64,000 nucleotides of DNA, taken from contig NZ_JACORT010000015.1 of assembly GCF_014297465.1 (NCBI RefSeq), forward strand, positions 53,616-117,615, written 5' to 3'. The position numbers were made by a program, and so were the translations under genes. This DNA comes from Ramlibacter cellulosilyticus. Its GTDB lineage: Bacteria > Pseudomonadota > Gammaproteobacteria > Burkholderiales > Burkholderiaceae_C. Positions 50,946 through 58,149 of this stretch are shown piece after piece (position 1 is the first letter of the stretch; each line of letters begins with the position of its first letter). A model generated the notes under the pieces. The model saw nothing but the letters and a program-made list of their open reading frames with translations. It had not been told where the DNA came from and made no database searches.

Positions 50946-51632
50946 ATGAAATTCGTCGCTTTCGAGCGCCAGAAGCAGGGTACGGGTGCGAGCCGCCGTC
51001 TGCGCAACGTGGGCAAGACGCCCGGTATCGTCTACGGTGGCGAAGGCCAGCCGCAGCTGATCGAACTCGATCACAACGCGCTGTGGCACGCCCTGAAGAA
51101 GGAAGCCTTCCACTCCTCCATCCTGGACATGGAACTGGCCGGCAAGACCGCCAAGGTGCTGCTGCGTGACGTGCAGTACCACCCGTTCCGCCAGCAGGTG
51201 CAGCACATCGACTTCCAGCGCGTGGACGCCAACACCCGCCTGCACATGAAGGTGCCGGTGCACTACAAGGGCGCGGAAGAGTCCGAAGCCGTCAAGCTGG
51301 AGCACTGCCTGGTGAACCCGGTCGTGAACGAGCTGGACATCTCCTGCCTGCCCGCCGACCTGCCCGAGTTCATCGAGGTGGACCTGTCCGGCCTGAAGAA
51401 GGGCATGTCCCTGCACCTGGCCGACGTCAAGCTGCCGAAGGGCGTGAAGGCCGTGACGCACGGCAAGCCGAACCCGGTGCTGGTCTCCGTGGTGGTGCCG
51501 GCGGCCGAAGAGTCCGCCGCTGACGCCGCCGGTGCCGAAGGCGCCGCCGCTCCCGCCGCCGACGCCAAGGCCGCTCCGGCCAAGGGTGGCAAGGACGCCA
51601 AGCCGGCTGCCAAGGCCCCCGCGAAGAAGTGA
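50946..51632 (+). CDS. rplY: Ribosomal protein bL25 (general stress protein Ctc form)
   Basis: 228 residues. The N-terminal 5S-rRNA binding domain has FERQKQGTGASRRLRNVGKTPGIVYGG and VLLRDVQYHPFRQQVQHIDF; the C-terminal Ctc domain includes HCLVNPVVNELDISCLPADLPEFIEVDLSGL cut by its turns. An Ala/Lys-rich tail (~35 residues, KAAPAKGGKDAKPAAKAP) ends the protein. It is the long Ctc form, as in other betaproteobacteria. Third gene of the prs region; a terminator follows at 51711. Confidence 0.96.
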   Translation: MKFVAFERQKQGTGASRRLRNVGKTPGIVYGGEGQPQLIELDHNALWHALKKEAFHSSILDMELAGKTAKVLLRDVQYHPFRQQVQHIDFQRVDANTRLHMKVPVHYKGAEESEAVKLEHCLVNPVVNELDISCLPADLPEFIEVDLSGLKKGMSLHLADVKLPKGVKAVTHGKPNPVLVSVVVPAAEESAADAAGAEGAAAPAADAKAAPAKGGKDAKPAAKAPAKK

Positions 51633-51710
51633 CATGGCGCGCGGCTGCGCCGCGCCCGCCATGTCATCCTGACGAAAGTCAGGATCCACCAGGCCTCCAC
51701 CTTGGCCGCC

Positions 51711-51742
51711 AAAGCCCGCGCAAGCGGGCTTTCTTCTTTCTT
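51711..51742 (+). terminator. Intrinsic terminator after rplY
   Basis: AAAGCCCGC (51711-51719) pairs with GCGGGCTTT (51724-51732) around GCAA and continues CTTCTTTCTT. Just before it is a CATCCTGACGAAAGTCAGGA palindrome (about 51664-51684) that resembles a dispersed repeat. Confidence 0.85.
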
Positions 51743-51775
51743 GCCCGCTCGCACCTCGCGACCTAGCATCCCACC

Positions 51776-52537
51776 ATGAACGAAGCCCGCGGCATCTGGA
51801 CCTGGCCGGGCGGCAGCGTGTGGCTGGGCCGCGTGCGCTCGCTCACCACGGCCGAACACCGCCACTACGCGCTCCAGCTCACGATCCTGCCCGAGCGCCC
51901 TGCAGGATTCCGCCTGGGCAAGGGCGAATGGCAGGACTGCGATGCCGCCATCGTGGCCTCCGGCGTCGAACATGCCTTCGATCCGCGCGACGGCTACGTC
52001 GTGCACCTCATGGTGGAGCCGACGACGCCGCACGGACGCGCGCTCGCGACGCTGCTGGACGGGCGCGGGCTGGCGGCGCTGCCCGAGCCCCTGTCCGGCC
52101 AGGTGCTGGAGGATGCAAGGCAGATGCGCGCAGCCGCCCCGGACGCATCGCGATCCGTCGCCCTCGCGCGCGGCCTGCTGGACCGCCTCGCCGGGTGGTC
52201 CGCGCCGGACGCCACCGTCGACCGCCGCGTCGCCGCCATGTGCGACTACATCCGCCTGCACGTGCGCGACGCACGCATCGAGCTCGCGCAGGTGGCCGAA
52301 GCCGCCCACCTGTCGCCGGAGCGCGCGCGCCACCTGTTCCGGGAGCAGACCGGCCTGGGGGTGCGCCCGTACGTGCTGTGGACGCGGCTCAACACCGCCC
52401 TGCACGCGCTGCCCGAAGCCGCGCAGCTCACGGCCGTCGCGCACGAATGCGGCTTCGCCGACGCGGCGCACTTCACGCGCACCTTTCGCAGCATGTACGG
52501 CATCGCGCCTTCGACGCTGCTGCGGGCGAGCGCCTGA
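51776..52537 (+). CDS. AraC-family transcriptional regulator
   Basis: 253 residues. The C-terminal ~100 residues are two HTH motifs: LAQVAEAAHLSPERARHLFREQTGLGVRPYVLWTRL and LTAVAHECGFADAAHFTRTFRSMYGIAPSTLL. The N-terminal half (residues 1-110) looks like a small cupin sensing domain (VWLGRVRSLTTAEHRHYALQLTILPE). It ends exactly where the convergent metallothionein-like gene ends. The two separate rplY from pth and are not part of the usual operon, so they were likely inserted. Metal sensing is a guess from the neighbour. Confidence 0.9.
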   Translation: MNEARGIWTWPGGSVWLGRVRSLTTAEHRHYALQLTILPERPAGFRLGKGEWQDCDAAIVASGVEHAFDPRDGYVVHLMVEPTTPHGRALATLLDGRGLAALPEPLSGQVLEDARQMRAAAPDASRSVALARGLLDRLAGWSAPDATVDRRVAAMCDYIRLHVRDARIELAQVAEAAHLSPERARHLFREQTGLGVRPYVLWTRLNTALHALPEAAQLTAVAHECGFADAAHFTRTFRSMYGIAPSTLLRASA

Positions 52538-52720
52538 TCAGGCGTTGCAGACGCAGCCGGCTTCCGCGGCATCGCACTGGCAGCCGGGGCCGCACTGGCA
52601 CGCGGGACCGCAGGCGCAGGCCTGGCGGGGCGCGGCGGCCGGCGTGGGGTCCTGGCAGCCGCACTGGCAGGCGGCACCGGGGCAGTTCGCGCATTGGCAG
52701 CGCTGGGCTTGCTGGTTCAT
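52538..52720 (-). CDS. Metallothionein-like Cys-rich protein
   Basis: 60 residues with 14 Cys, nearly all in C-x-C or C-x2/3-C clusters (CQCANC, CQCGC, CACGPACQC, CQC, CVC), and a central Pro/Ala linker. No aromatic residues are present. AAGGAG lies 9 nt before the ATG. This composition is that of a metal-binding metallothionein, probably chelating Zn, Cd or Cu. It lacks the His/aromatic pattern of cyanobacterial SmtA, so it may be a separate small family. Convergent with the AraC regulator; the two stop codons abut at 52537/52538. Confidence 0.8.
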   Translation of the reverse strand: MNQQAQRCQCANCPGAACQCGCQDPTPAAAPRQACACGPACQCGPGCQCDAAEAGCVCNA

Positions 52721-52923
52721 GGGAGGGCTCCTTGGGGGTTGGGATGCGCCGGGATCGGCGTGCAGGAAGTGTCGATCGCGAGGGGGGGTGCGGGCTTGAA
52801 CGCACCGGCTGAACTCGGGGCCGCCGCCGGACCGGCTACGATCGGTGCACCTTGCCGCCTTCGCGGGGGCAATAGTTCCATCGCCGCACCGGCGCGCGCG
52901 GCCTAACCTGCAATGCGTGAACC

Positions 52924-53538
52924 ATGATCAAGCTGTTCGTCGGCCTGGGCAACCCGGGTCCCGAGTACGAAGCCACCCGCCACAACGCCGGTTTCTGGTG
53001 GGTGGACGAACTCGCGCGCGAGCTCAAGGTGCACCTGGCGCACGACCGCGGCTACCACGGCCTGGTGGCGCGGGCCAACGTGCACGGGCAGACGGTGTGG
53101 CTGCTGGAGCCCCAGACCTTCATGAACGTGTCGGGCAAGTCGGTCGCGGCGCTTGCGCGCTTCTACAAGATCGCCCCGCAGGAGATCCTGGTGGTGCACG
53201 ACGAACTCGATGTCGTGCCCGGCCAGGCCAAGCTGAAGCTCGGGGGCAGCCACGCGGGCCACAACGGGCTGCGCGACATCCATGCGCAGCTGGGCACGGG
53301 CGACTACTGGCGCCTGCGCCTCGGCATCGGCCACCCCGGCGTGAAGTCCGAGGTGGTGAACTGGGTGCTCAAGAAGCCTGCGCCCGACCAGCGCACGGCC
53401 ATCGAGGAATGCATCGCCCGCACGCTGAAGGCGGTGCCCGCCCTGCTGGCCGGCGAGATGGACAAGGCCACCCTCATCGTGCACACGCACAAGGCGCCCC
53501 GGCCCAAGCCGCCGCGGCCGGAGCCGGACCAACCCTGA
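52924..53538 (+). CDS. pth: Peptidyl-tRNA hydrolase
   Basis: 204 residues. IKLFVGLGNPGPEYEATRHNAGFWWVD carries the catalytic His and Asn; EPQTFMNVSGKSV, VVHDELDVVPGQAKLKLGGSHAGHNGLRDI and RLRLGIGHPG follow. The C-terminus has an extra Pro/Arg/Lys tail (APRPKPPRPEPDQP). It recycles peptidyl-tRNA. In many betaproteobacteria pth directly follows rplY; here the AraC and metallothionein genes come between. Confidence 0.97.
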   Translation: MIKLFVGLGNPGPEYEATRHNAGFWWVDELARELKVHLAHDRGYHGLVARANVHGQTVWLLEPQTFMNVSGKSVAALARFYKIAPQEILVVHDELDVVPGQAKLKLGGSHAGHNGLRDIHAQLGTGDYWRLRLGIGHPGVKSEVVNWVLKKPAPDQRTAIEECIARTLKAVPALLAGEMDKATLIVHTHKAPRPKPPRPEPDQP

Positions 53539-53557
53539 CCGTCCGAAGGAGGACGCG

Positions 53558-53926
53558 ATGCTCCTGAAAACCGTCCTCCTGCTCTCCCTGGCCGCCGCGC
53601 CCGTCGCGGCATCGGCCCAGACCGTCTACCGCTGCGGCAACAGCTACGGCAGCCAGCCCTGCGCCGGTGCCACGGCCATCGACGTCACCGACCGCAGCAC
53701 GCCCGAAGCCGCCGCCCGTGCCACCCGGGCCGCGGCGGAGGACATGCGGCGGGCCGAAGCCATGGAGAAGGCGCGGCTGCAGGCGGAGAAAGATGCCCCG
53801 AAGGCGGTGGTGATCGGGCCGAAGGAGGCAGCGTCCGCCGCGGCGGAGCCGGCCGGCAAGGAAAGGAAGAAGGACGCGAAGAAGGGCCCGGAGGTGTTTA
53901 CGGCTTCGGGGCCGAAGAAGAAGTAA
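53558..53926 (+). CDS. Exported DUF4124-like protein
   Basis: 122 residues with a signal peptide (MLLKTVLLLSLAAAPVAASA) then QTVYRCGNSYGSQPCAGATAIDV, the usual DUF4124 start with two Cys, and a Lys/Ala-rich tail of low complexity (KERKKDAKKG). Function unknown; DUF4124 proteins are periplasmic. The 3' end overlaps the convergent ferredoxin gene by 29 bp. It begins 19 nt after pth, so it is probably in the same transcript. Confidence 0.78.
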   Translation: MLLKTVLLLSLAAAPVAASAQTVYRCGNSYGSQPCAGATAIDVTDRSTPEAAARATRAAAEDMRRAEAMEKARLQAEKDAPKAVVIGPKEAASAAAEPAGKERKKDAKKGPEVFTASGPKKK

Positions 53927-54182
53927 GCGCTTTCGCCGCGGCCGTCAACCGCTCGTACTTCTGCATCAGCGACTCCCGGCTCTCCACCCGTTGCGGGTTG
54001 AGCGGGATGCACGCCACCGGGCACACCTGCACGCACTGCGGCTCGGGGAAGTGGCCCACGCACTCGGTGCACTTGTCCGGATCGATCTCGTAGATCTCCG
54101 GCCCCAGGAAGATCGCCTGGTTCGGGCACTCGGGCTCGCACACATCGCAGTTGATGCACTCGTCGGTAATCATCAATGCCAT
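53898..54182 (-). CDS. YfhL-type 4Fe-4S ferredoxin
   Basis: 94 residues from ATG 54182 (MALMITDECINCDVCEPECP is a typical start). Two cluster motifs: CINCDVCEPECP and CTECVGHFPEPQCVQVCP. The second has the long insertion between Cys 2 and 3 typical of the Allochromatium-type 2[4Fe-4S] ferredoxins. A C-terminal helix follows. It is divergent from the ABC permease (45 bp between) and overlaps the convergent DUF4124 gene by 29 bp. Confidence 0.93.
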   Translation of the reverse strand: MALMITDECINCDVCEPECPNQAIFLGPEIYEIDPDKCTECVGHFPEPQCVQVCPVACIPLNPQRVESRESLMQKYERLTAAAKALTSSSAPKP

Positions 54183-54227
54183 GGCTGCCGGGACTCCTGG
54201 TACGGTTCTGGCATTATCCCGCGCGGC

Positions 54228-55178
54228 ATGTCCCTGTTCCTCTTCAAGCGCCTGATCACCCTGATTGCGACGCTGGTAGGCACGTCGCTCGTCGTCTTCG
54301 CGGTGCTGGAGATCCTGCCCGGGAACGCGGCGCAGATCATCATGGGGCCCGACGCGTCCCCGGAGGCGGTCACCGCGCTCGCGCACAAGCTGGGCCTGGA
54401 CCGGCCGGCGGGCGTCCGCTACTGGGAATGGATCACGGGCCTGTTGCGGGGCGACCTGGGGCTCAGCTATGCCTACAGCACCCCGGTCGGCGAGCTGGTG
54501 CTGGAACGCCTGGCGCTCACCGTGCCCCTGGCCCTGATGGCCATGTTCTTCACGACCGTGTTCGCGCTCGTGGCCGGCATCTACGCGGCCGCGCGGCACA
54601 ACAAGCTGGGCGACGTGGGCGTGATGGGCCTGACCCAGGTCGGCATCGCGATCCCCAACTTCTGGTTCGCCATCCTGCTGATCCTGCTGTTCTCGGTGAA
54701 GCTGGGATGGTTCTCCGCCGGCGGCTTCCCGGGCTGGAGCGAAGGCGTGCTCGAAGGGCTGCGCGCCCTGCTGCTGCCGGCGCTGTCGCTCGCCGTCGTG
54801 CAGTCCGCAATCCTCGCGCGCATCACCCGGTCGTCGGTGCTGGAAGTCCTGCGCGAGGACTTTGTGCGCACGGCGCGGGCCAAGGGCGTGTCGCGCCGCG
54901 GCACGCTGTGGGGCCACGTGCTGCGCAACGCGCTGATCCCGGTGGTCACCATCATGGGCCTGCAGTTCTCGGAACTGCTGGCCGGCACCATCGTGGTGGA
55001 AAGCGTGTTCTACCTGCCGGGGCTCGGGCGCCTCATCTTCCAGTCGATCGCCAACCGCGACCTGATCGTGGTGCGCAACTGCGTGATGCTGCTCGCGGCG
55101 ATGGTCGTGATCGTGAACTTCGTCGTCGACGTGCTCTACGCGGTGATCGACCCGCGCGTGAAGGCGAGCGACATATGA
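54228..55178 (+). CDS. Peptide-type ABC transporter permease (DppB/OppB-like)
   Basis: 316 residues from ATG 54228, six membrane segments. LFKRLITLIATLVGTSLVVFAVLEILPGNAA is the usual DppB start. The cytoplasmic coupling (EAA) loop is VLREDFVRTARAKGVSRRGTLWGHVLRNALIPVV. It forms the channel with the next permease for peptides or similar solutes. First of five transporter genes. No ribosome site is clear. Confidence 0.93.
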   Translation: MSLFLFKRLITLIATLVGTSLVVFAVLEILPGNAAQIIMGPDASPEAVTALAHKLGLDRPAGVRYWEWITGLLRGDLGLSYAYSTPVGELVLERLALTVPLALMAMFFTTVFALVAGIYAAARHNKLGDVGVMGLTQVGIAIPNFWFAILLILLFSVKLGWFSAGGFPGWSEGVLEGLRALLLPALSLAVVQSAILARITRSSVLEVLREDFVRTARAKGVSRRGTLWGHVLRNALIPVVTIMGLQFSELLAGTIVVESVFYLPGLGRLIFQSIANRDLIVVRNCVMLLAAMVVIVNFVVDVLYAVIDPRVKASDI

Positions 55179-55278
55179 CCCACCCCCGAAGCGGCCTGCG
55201 GCCGCCTCCCCCTCGAGGGGGCGCCCCCAGCGGCCCGGCAAAGCCGGTTCCGCGGCGGCACTGGAGGGAGAGCCGCCC
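55179..55278 (+). repeat. Variant CCCCCTCGAGGGGGC element between permease genes
   Basis: The 100-bp spacer begins right after the dppB-like stop with a GCGGCCTGCGGCCGC palindrome and a CCCCCTC/GAGGGGG hairpin (about 55208-55222), then GCCCGGCAAAGCCGG. It ends with GGAGGGAG, the ribosome site of the next permease. It resembles the spacers at 56158-56247 and 59644-59731. Confidence 0.6.
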
Positions 55279-56157
55279 TTGAGCGCCGTGATGGATTCAA
55301 CGCCCTTGGCGCCGCTGCAGGGTCCCGGCTTCTGGCAGCGGGCGCGGCGCAACCCGAGCTTCATGATCGGGCTGGCGCTGAGCGTGCTGCTCGCGCTGGC
55401 GGCGGCCCTGTCGCTCGTGTGGACGCCGTGGAACCCGTACGAAGTGGACATGGCGCTCAAGCTGCGCGCCCCGGACGCGCGCCACTGGCTCGGCACCGAC
55501 CCGTACGGCCGCGACGTCGCGTCGCTGCTGCTGGTGGGCGCCCGCGCGTCCATCGCCGTCGGCGTGATCGCGGTGGGCATCGGCCTCGTCATCGGCACGG
55601 CGCTGGGCCTGCTCGCTTCCGCCAGGCGCGGGTGGGTCGAGGAAGGCATCATGCGCCTGTCCGACTTCGCGTTCGCCTTTCCCGCGATCCTGTCGGCGAT
55701 CATGATGACCGCGGTGTTCGGCCCGGGCATGGTCAACGCCATCATCGCGATCGGCATCTACAACATCCCCACCTTCGCGCGCATCACGCGCGCCTCGGCC
55801 AACGCCATATGGGGTCGCGAGTACGTGCTGGCCGCGCGCGCCTGCGGCAAGGGCAGCTTCGCGATCACGTTGGAGCACGTGCTCCCCAACATCCTCTCGG
55901 TGCTGATCGTGCAGGCGACCATCCGCTTCGCCATCGCGATCCTCGCGGAGGCCGCGCTGTCCTACCTGGGGCTGGGCACGCAGCCGCCGCAGCCTTCGTG
56001 GGGGCGCATGCTGAGCGAGGCGCAGACGCTGATGTTCCAGGCGCCGCTGCTCGCGGTGTTTCCGGGCGTGGCCATTGCGCTCGCGGTGCTCGGCCTCAAC
56101 CTGCTGGGAGATGGCTTGCGCGACCTCTTCGACCCGCGGCTCGCACGCAAACGCTAA
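55279..56157 (+). CDS. Peptide-type ABC transporter permease (DppC/OppC-like)
   Basis: 292 residues if TTG 55279 is used: it has GGAGGGAG at good spacing. GTG 55288 and ATG 55291 are alternatives that lie too far from the site. The N-terminal FWQRARRNPSFMIGLALSVLLALAAAL is a membrane segment; HWLGTDPYGRDVASLLLVGARASIAVG is the DppC hallmark. The coupling loop is GREYVLAARACGKGSFAITLEHVLPNILSV. Partner of the upstream permease. Confidence 0.92.
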   Translation: MSAVMDSTPLAPLQGPGFWQRARRNPSFMIGLALSVLLALAAALSLVWTPWNPYEVDMALKLRAPDARHWLGTDPYGRDVASLLLVGARASIAVGVIAVGIGLVIGTALGLLASARRGWVEEGIMRLSDFAFAFPAILSAIMMTAVFGPGMVNAIIAIGIYNIPTFARITRASANAIWGREYVLAARACGKGSFAITLEHVLPNILSVLIVQATIRFAIAILAEAALSYLGLGTQPPQPSWGRMLSEAQTLMFQAPLLAVFPGVAIALAVLGLNLLGDGLRDLFDPRLARKR

Positions 56158-56247
56158 GAACATGAGCCCCCACGCTCCGCACTACGTGTCGTCGCTGCCC
56201 CCCGAGGGGGCGCAGGCCTCCCTTGGGGCGGCCCGGCGGGAGGCCTG
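56158..56247 (+). repeat. Operon-internal CCCCCTCGGGGGG element, copy 2
   Basis: Starting just after the permease stop: ATGAGCCCCCACGCTCCGCA, then GCTGCCCCCCGAGGGGGC (hairpin) and CTTGGGGCGGCCCGGCGGGA before the ATPase ATG. Same block order as the spacer at 16443-16521 read on the minus strand. Confidence 0.8.
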
Positions 56248-57279
56248 ATGCCCCTGCTCGAAGTCCGCAACCTCTCCGTCGAACTGCAGACCCACCGCGG
56301 TCCGGCGCTGGCGGTGCGCGACGTGAGCTTCACGCTGGAACGCGGCGAGACGCTGGGACTCGTGGGCGAGTCGGGCTGCGGCAAGTCGATCACCGTCATG
56401 GCCCTCATGGGCCTGCTGCCGGAGAACGCGAAGGTGACCGGCAGCATCCTCTTCGAAGGGCGGGAGCTGGTGGGGCTGCCCGAGCGCGCGATGTGCGCGC
56501 TGCGCGGCGACCGCATCGGGATGATCTTCCAGGAGCCGATGACGGCGCTCAATCCCGTCCACACGGTGGGCCACCAGGTCGCCGAGCCGCTGCGCCTGCA
56601 CCGCGGCCTGTCCGCGGCCGATGCGCGCAAGGAGGCGCTCGCGCTGCTGGAACGCGTCGGCATCCCCGATGCGGCGCGACGCCTCGACGCCTATCCGCAC
56701 CAGTTCTCCGGCGGCCAGCGCCAGCGCATCACCATCGCGATGGCACTCGCCTGCGGGCCCGACCTGCTGGTGGCGGACGAGCCGACCACGGCGCTGGACG
56801 TGACCATCCAGCGCCAGATCCTCGACCTGATCCGCGATCTGGTCGCCGAGCGCGGCATGGCGCTGATCCTCATCTCGCACGACCTCGGCGTGATCGCGCA
56901 GAACGTGCAGCGCATGCTGGTGATGTATGGCGGCAGCGTGGTGGAGAGCGGGCCGACGGCCTCGGTGTTCGCGAACCGGATGCATCCGTACACGCTGGGG
57001 CTGTTCGCGGCGCGTCCGGGGCTGCGGGCCGCGAAGGGGCAGAGGCTGGTGACGATTCCGGGGACGGTGCCGGAGCTGGTGGACCTGCCGGCGGGGTGTC
57101 CCTTCGCGGGGAGGTGCGGGTTCACGATTCCTGAATGTCATGGGACCGTGCCGCCGGCGTACGAGGTGGAGAGCGGGCACCGGGCGAGGTGCATCCGGTT
57201 GGAGGCGGTGGCGGAAACGAAGGCTGCGGGTGCCCTCACCCCAGCCCTCTCCCAAAGGGAGAGGGAGGAACAGCCATGA
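56248..57279 (+). CDS. Peptide-type ABC transporter ATPase (DppD/OppD-like)
   Basis: 343 residues. Walker A LVGESGCGKSITVMALMG, Q-loop FQEPMTALNP, signature FSGGQRQRITIAMALA, Walker B LLVADEPTTALD, H-loop ILISHD, and the C-terminal oligopeptide extension with a CPFAGRCGF-type Cys pair that binds an Fe-S cluster in some family members. The last 16 residues (GALTPALSQREREEQP) are encoded by a dispersed palindromic repeat, not by ancestral sequence. Codons for ~70 residues before it are G-rich. Confidence 0.94.
   Translation: MPLLEVRNLSVELQTHRGPALAVRDVSFTLERGETLGLVGESGCGKSITVMALMGLLPENAKVTGSILFEGRELVGLPERAMCALRGDRIGMIFQEPMTALNPVHTVGHQVAEPLRLHRGLSAADARKEALALLERVGIPDAARRLDAYPHQFSGGQRQRITIAMALACGPDLLVADEPTTALDVTIQRQILDLIRDLVAERGMALILISHDLGVIAQNVQRMLVMYGGSVVESGPTASVFANRMHPYTLGLFAARPGLRAAKGQRLVTIPGTVPELVDLPAGCPFAGRCGFTIPECHGTVPPAYEVESGHRARCIRLEAVAETKAAGALTPALSQREREEQP
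57233..57266 (+). repeat. CCCTCTCCC/GGGAGAGGG palindromic repeat inside the OppD-like gene end
   Basis: CCCTCTCCC (57245-57253) and GGGAGAGGG (57257-57265) form a perfect 9-bp stem with loop AAA, preceded by CCCTCACCCCAG. It matches a widespread proteobacterial repeat often mistranslated as 'LTPALSQRERE'. It provides the C-terminal tail of the first ATPase and lies against the Shine-Dalgarno (GGAGG) of the second. Confidence 0.85.
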
Positions 57280-58109
57280 GCGAGCCGCTGCTCGAAGTGC
57301 GCGACCTGGTCAAGAACTACACCTTGCCGCGCGAGAAGCTGTTCGAGGCGCCTGGCCAGGTGCATGCGTTGCAGGGCGTGAGCTTCACGATCGAGGCGGG
57401 GCGCAGCCTGGGGATCGTCGGCGAGTCCGGATCGGGGAAGTCCACGCTCGCGCGGCTCGTCATGGCGCTGGACAAGCCGACCTCCGGCACCGTGCGCCTG
57501 CTCGGGCAGGACCTGCATGCGCTCGGCCACGAGGAACTGCGGAGGGCTCGCCGCGACTTCCAGATGGTGTTCCAGGACCCTTACGGCTCGCTCGACCCGC
57601 GCCAGACCGTGGAGCGCATCGTGTGCGAGCCGCTCAGCGCGCAAGGCACGCCGCGCGACGAGCAGCGTCAGCGCGCGCACGAGGCGCTGCAGGCGGTGGG
57701 CCTGCGCTCCAACGACCTGGGCAAGTACCCGCACGAATTCTCCGGCGGCCAGCGGCAGCGCATCGCGATCGCGCGCGCCCTCATCACCCGCCCGCGCCTG
57801 ATCGTGGCCGACGAACCGGTGAGTGCCCTGGACGTCTCCGTGCAGGCGCAGGTGCTCAACCTGATGCAGGACCTGCAGGCGGAGTTCGGCATCACGTACA
57901 TGCTGATCAGCCACGACCTCGCCGTGGTGCACCACCTGTGCGACGACGTCGCCGTGCTCTGGCAGGGACGCATCGTCGAACAAGGTCCGCCGGAGCGTCT
58001 TTTCGCGGCGCCGGAGCATCCTTACACCCGCACGCTGCTGGCCGCCGTGCCGGAAGCGGAACCACCCGTGTCATCCCCTCTTGCCTCCGCCGCGGCAGGT
58101 CGGGGATGA
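57276..58109 (+). CDS. Peptide-type ABC transporter ATPase (DppF/OppF-like)
   Basis: 277 residues from ATG 57276, which overlaps the stop of the first ATPase (ATGA). Walker A IVGESGSGKSTLARLVMAL, Q-loop FQDPYGSLDPR, signature FSGGQRQRIAIARALI, Walker B LIVADEPVSALDVS, H-loop LISHD. The C-terminal residues (VSSPLASAAAGRG) and the stop lie in another palindrome (TCATCCCC at 58071 and GGGGATGA ending 58109), so its natural end may have been altered too. Shorter than typical OppF by ~40 residues. Confidence 0.93.
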   Translation: MSEPLLEVRDLVKNYTLPREKLFEAPGQVHALQGVSFTIEAGRSLGIVGESGSGKSTLARLVMALDKPTSGTVRLLGQDLHALGHEELRRARRDFQMVFQDPYGSLDPRQTVERIVCEPLSAQGTPRDEQRQRAHEALQAVGLRSNDLGKYPHEFSGGQRQRIAIARALITRPRLIVADEPVSALDVSVQAQVLNLMQDLQAEFGITYMLISHDLAVVHHLCDDVAVLWQGRIVEQGPPERLFAAPEHPYTRTLLAAVPEAEPPVSSPLASAAAGRG

Positions 58110-58149
58110 TGGCCGCACAAGTCCAACACACTCCCTGGAGCTTCGCACC

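Noticed and set aside
52008..52805. Several overlapping frames opposite and alongside the AraC gene
   Set aside because: Arg/Pro/Ala-rich shadows with no domain; AraC and the Cys-rich gene explain the region.
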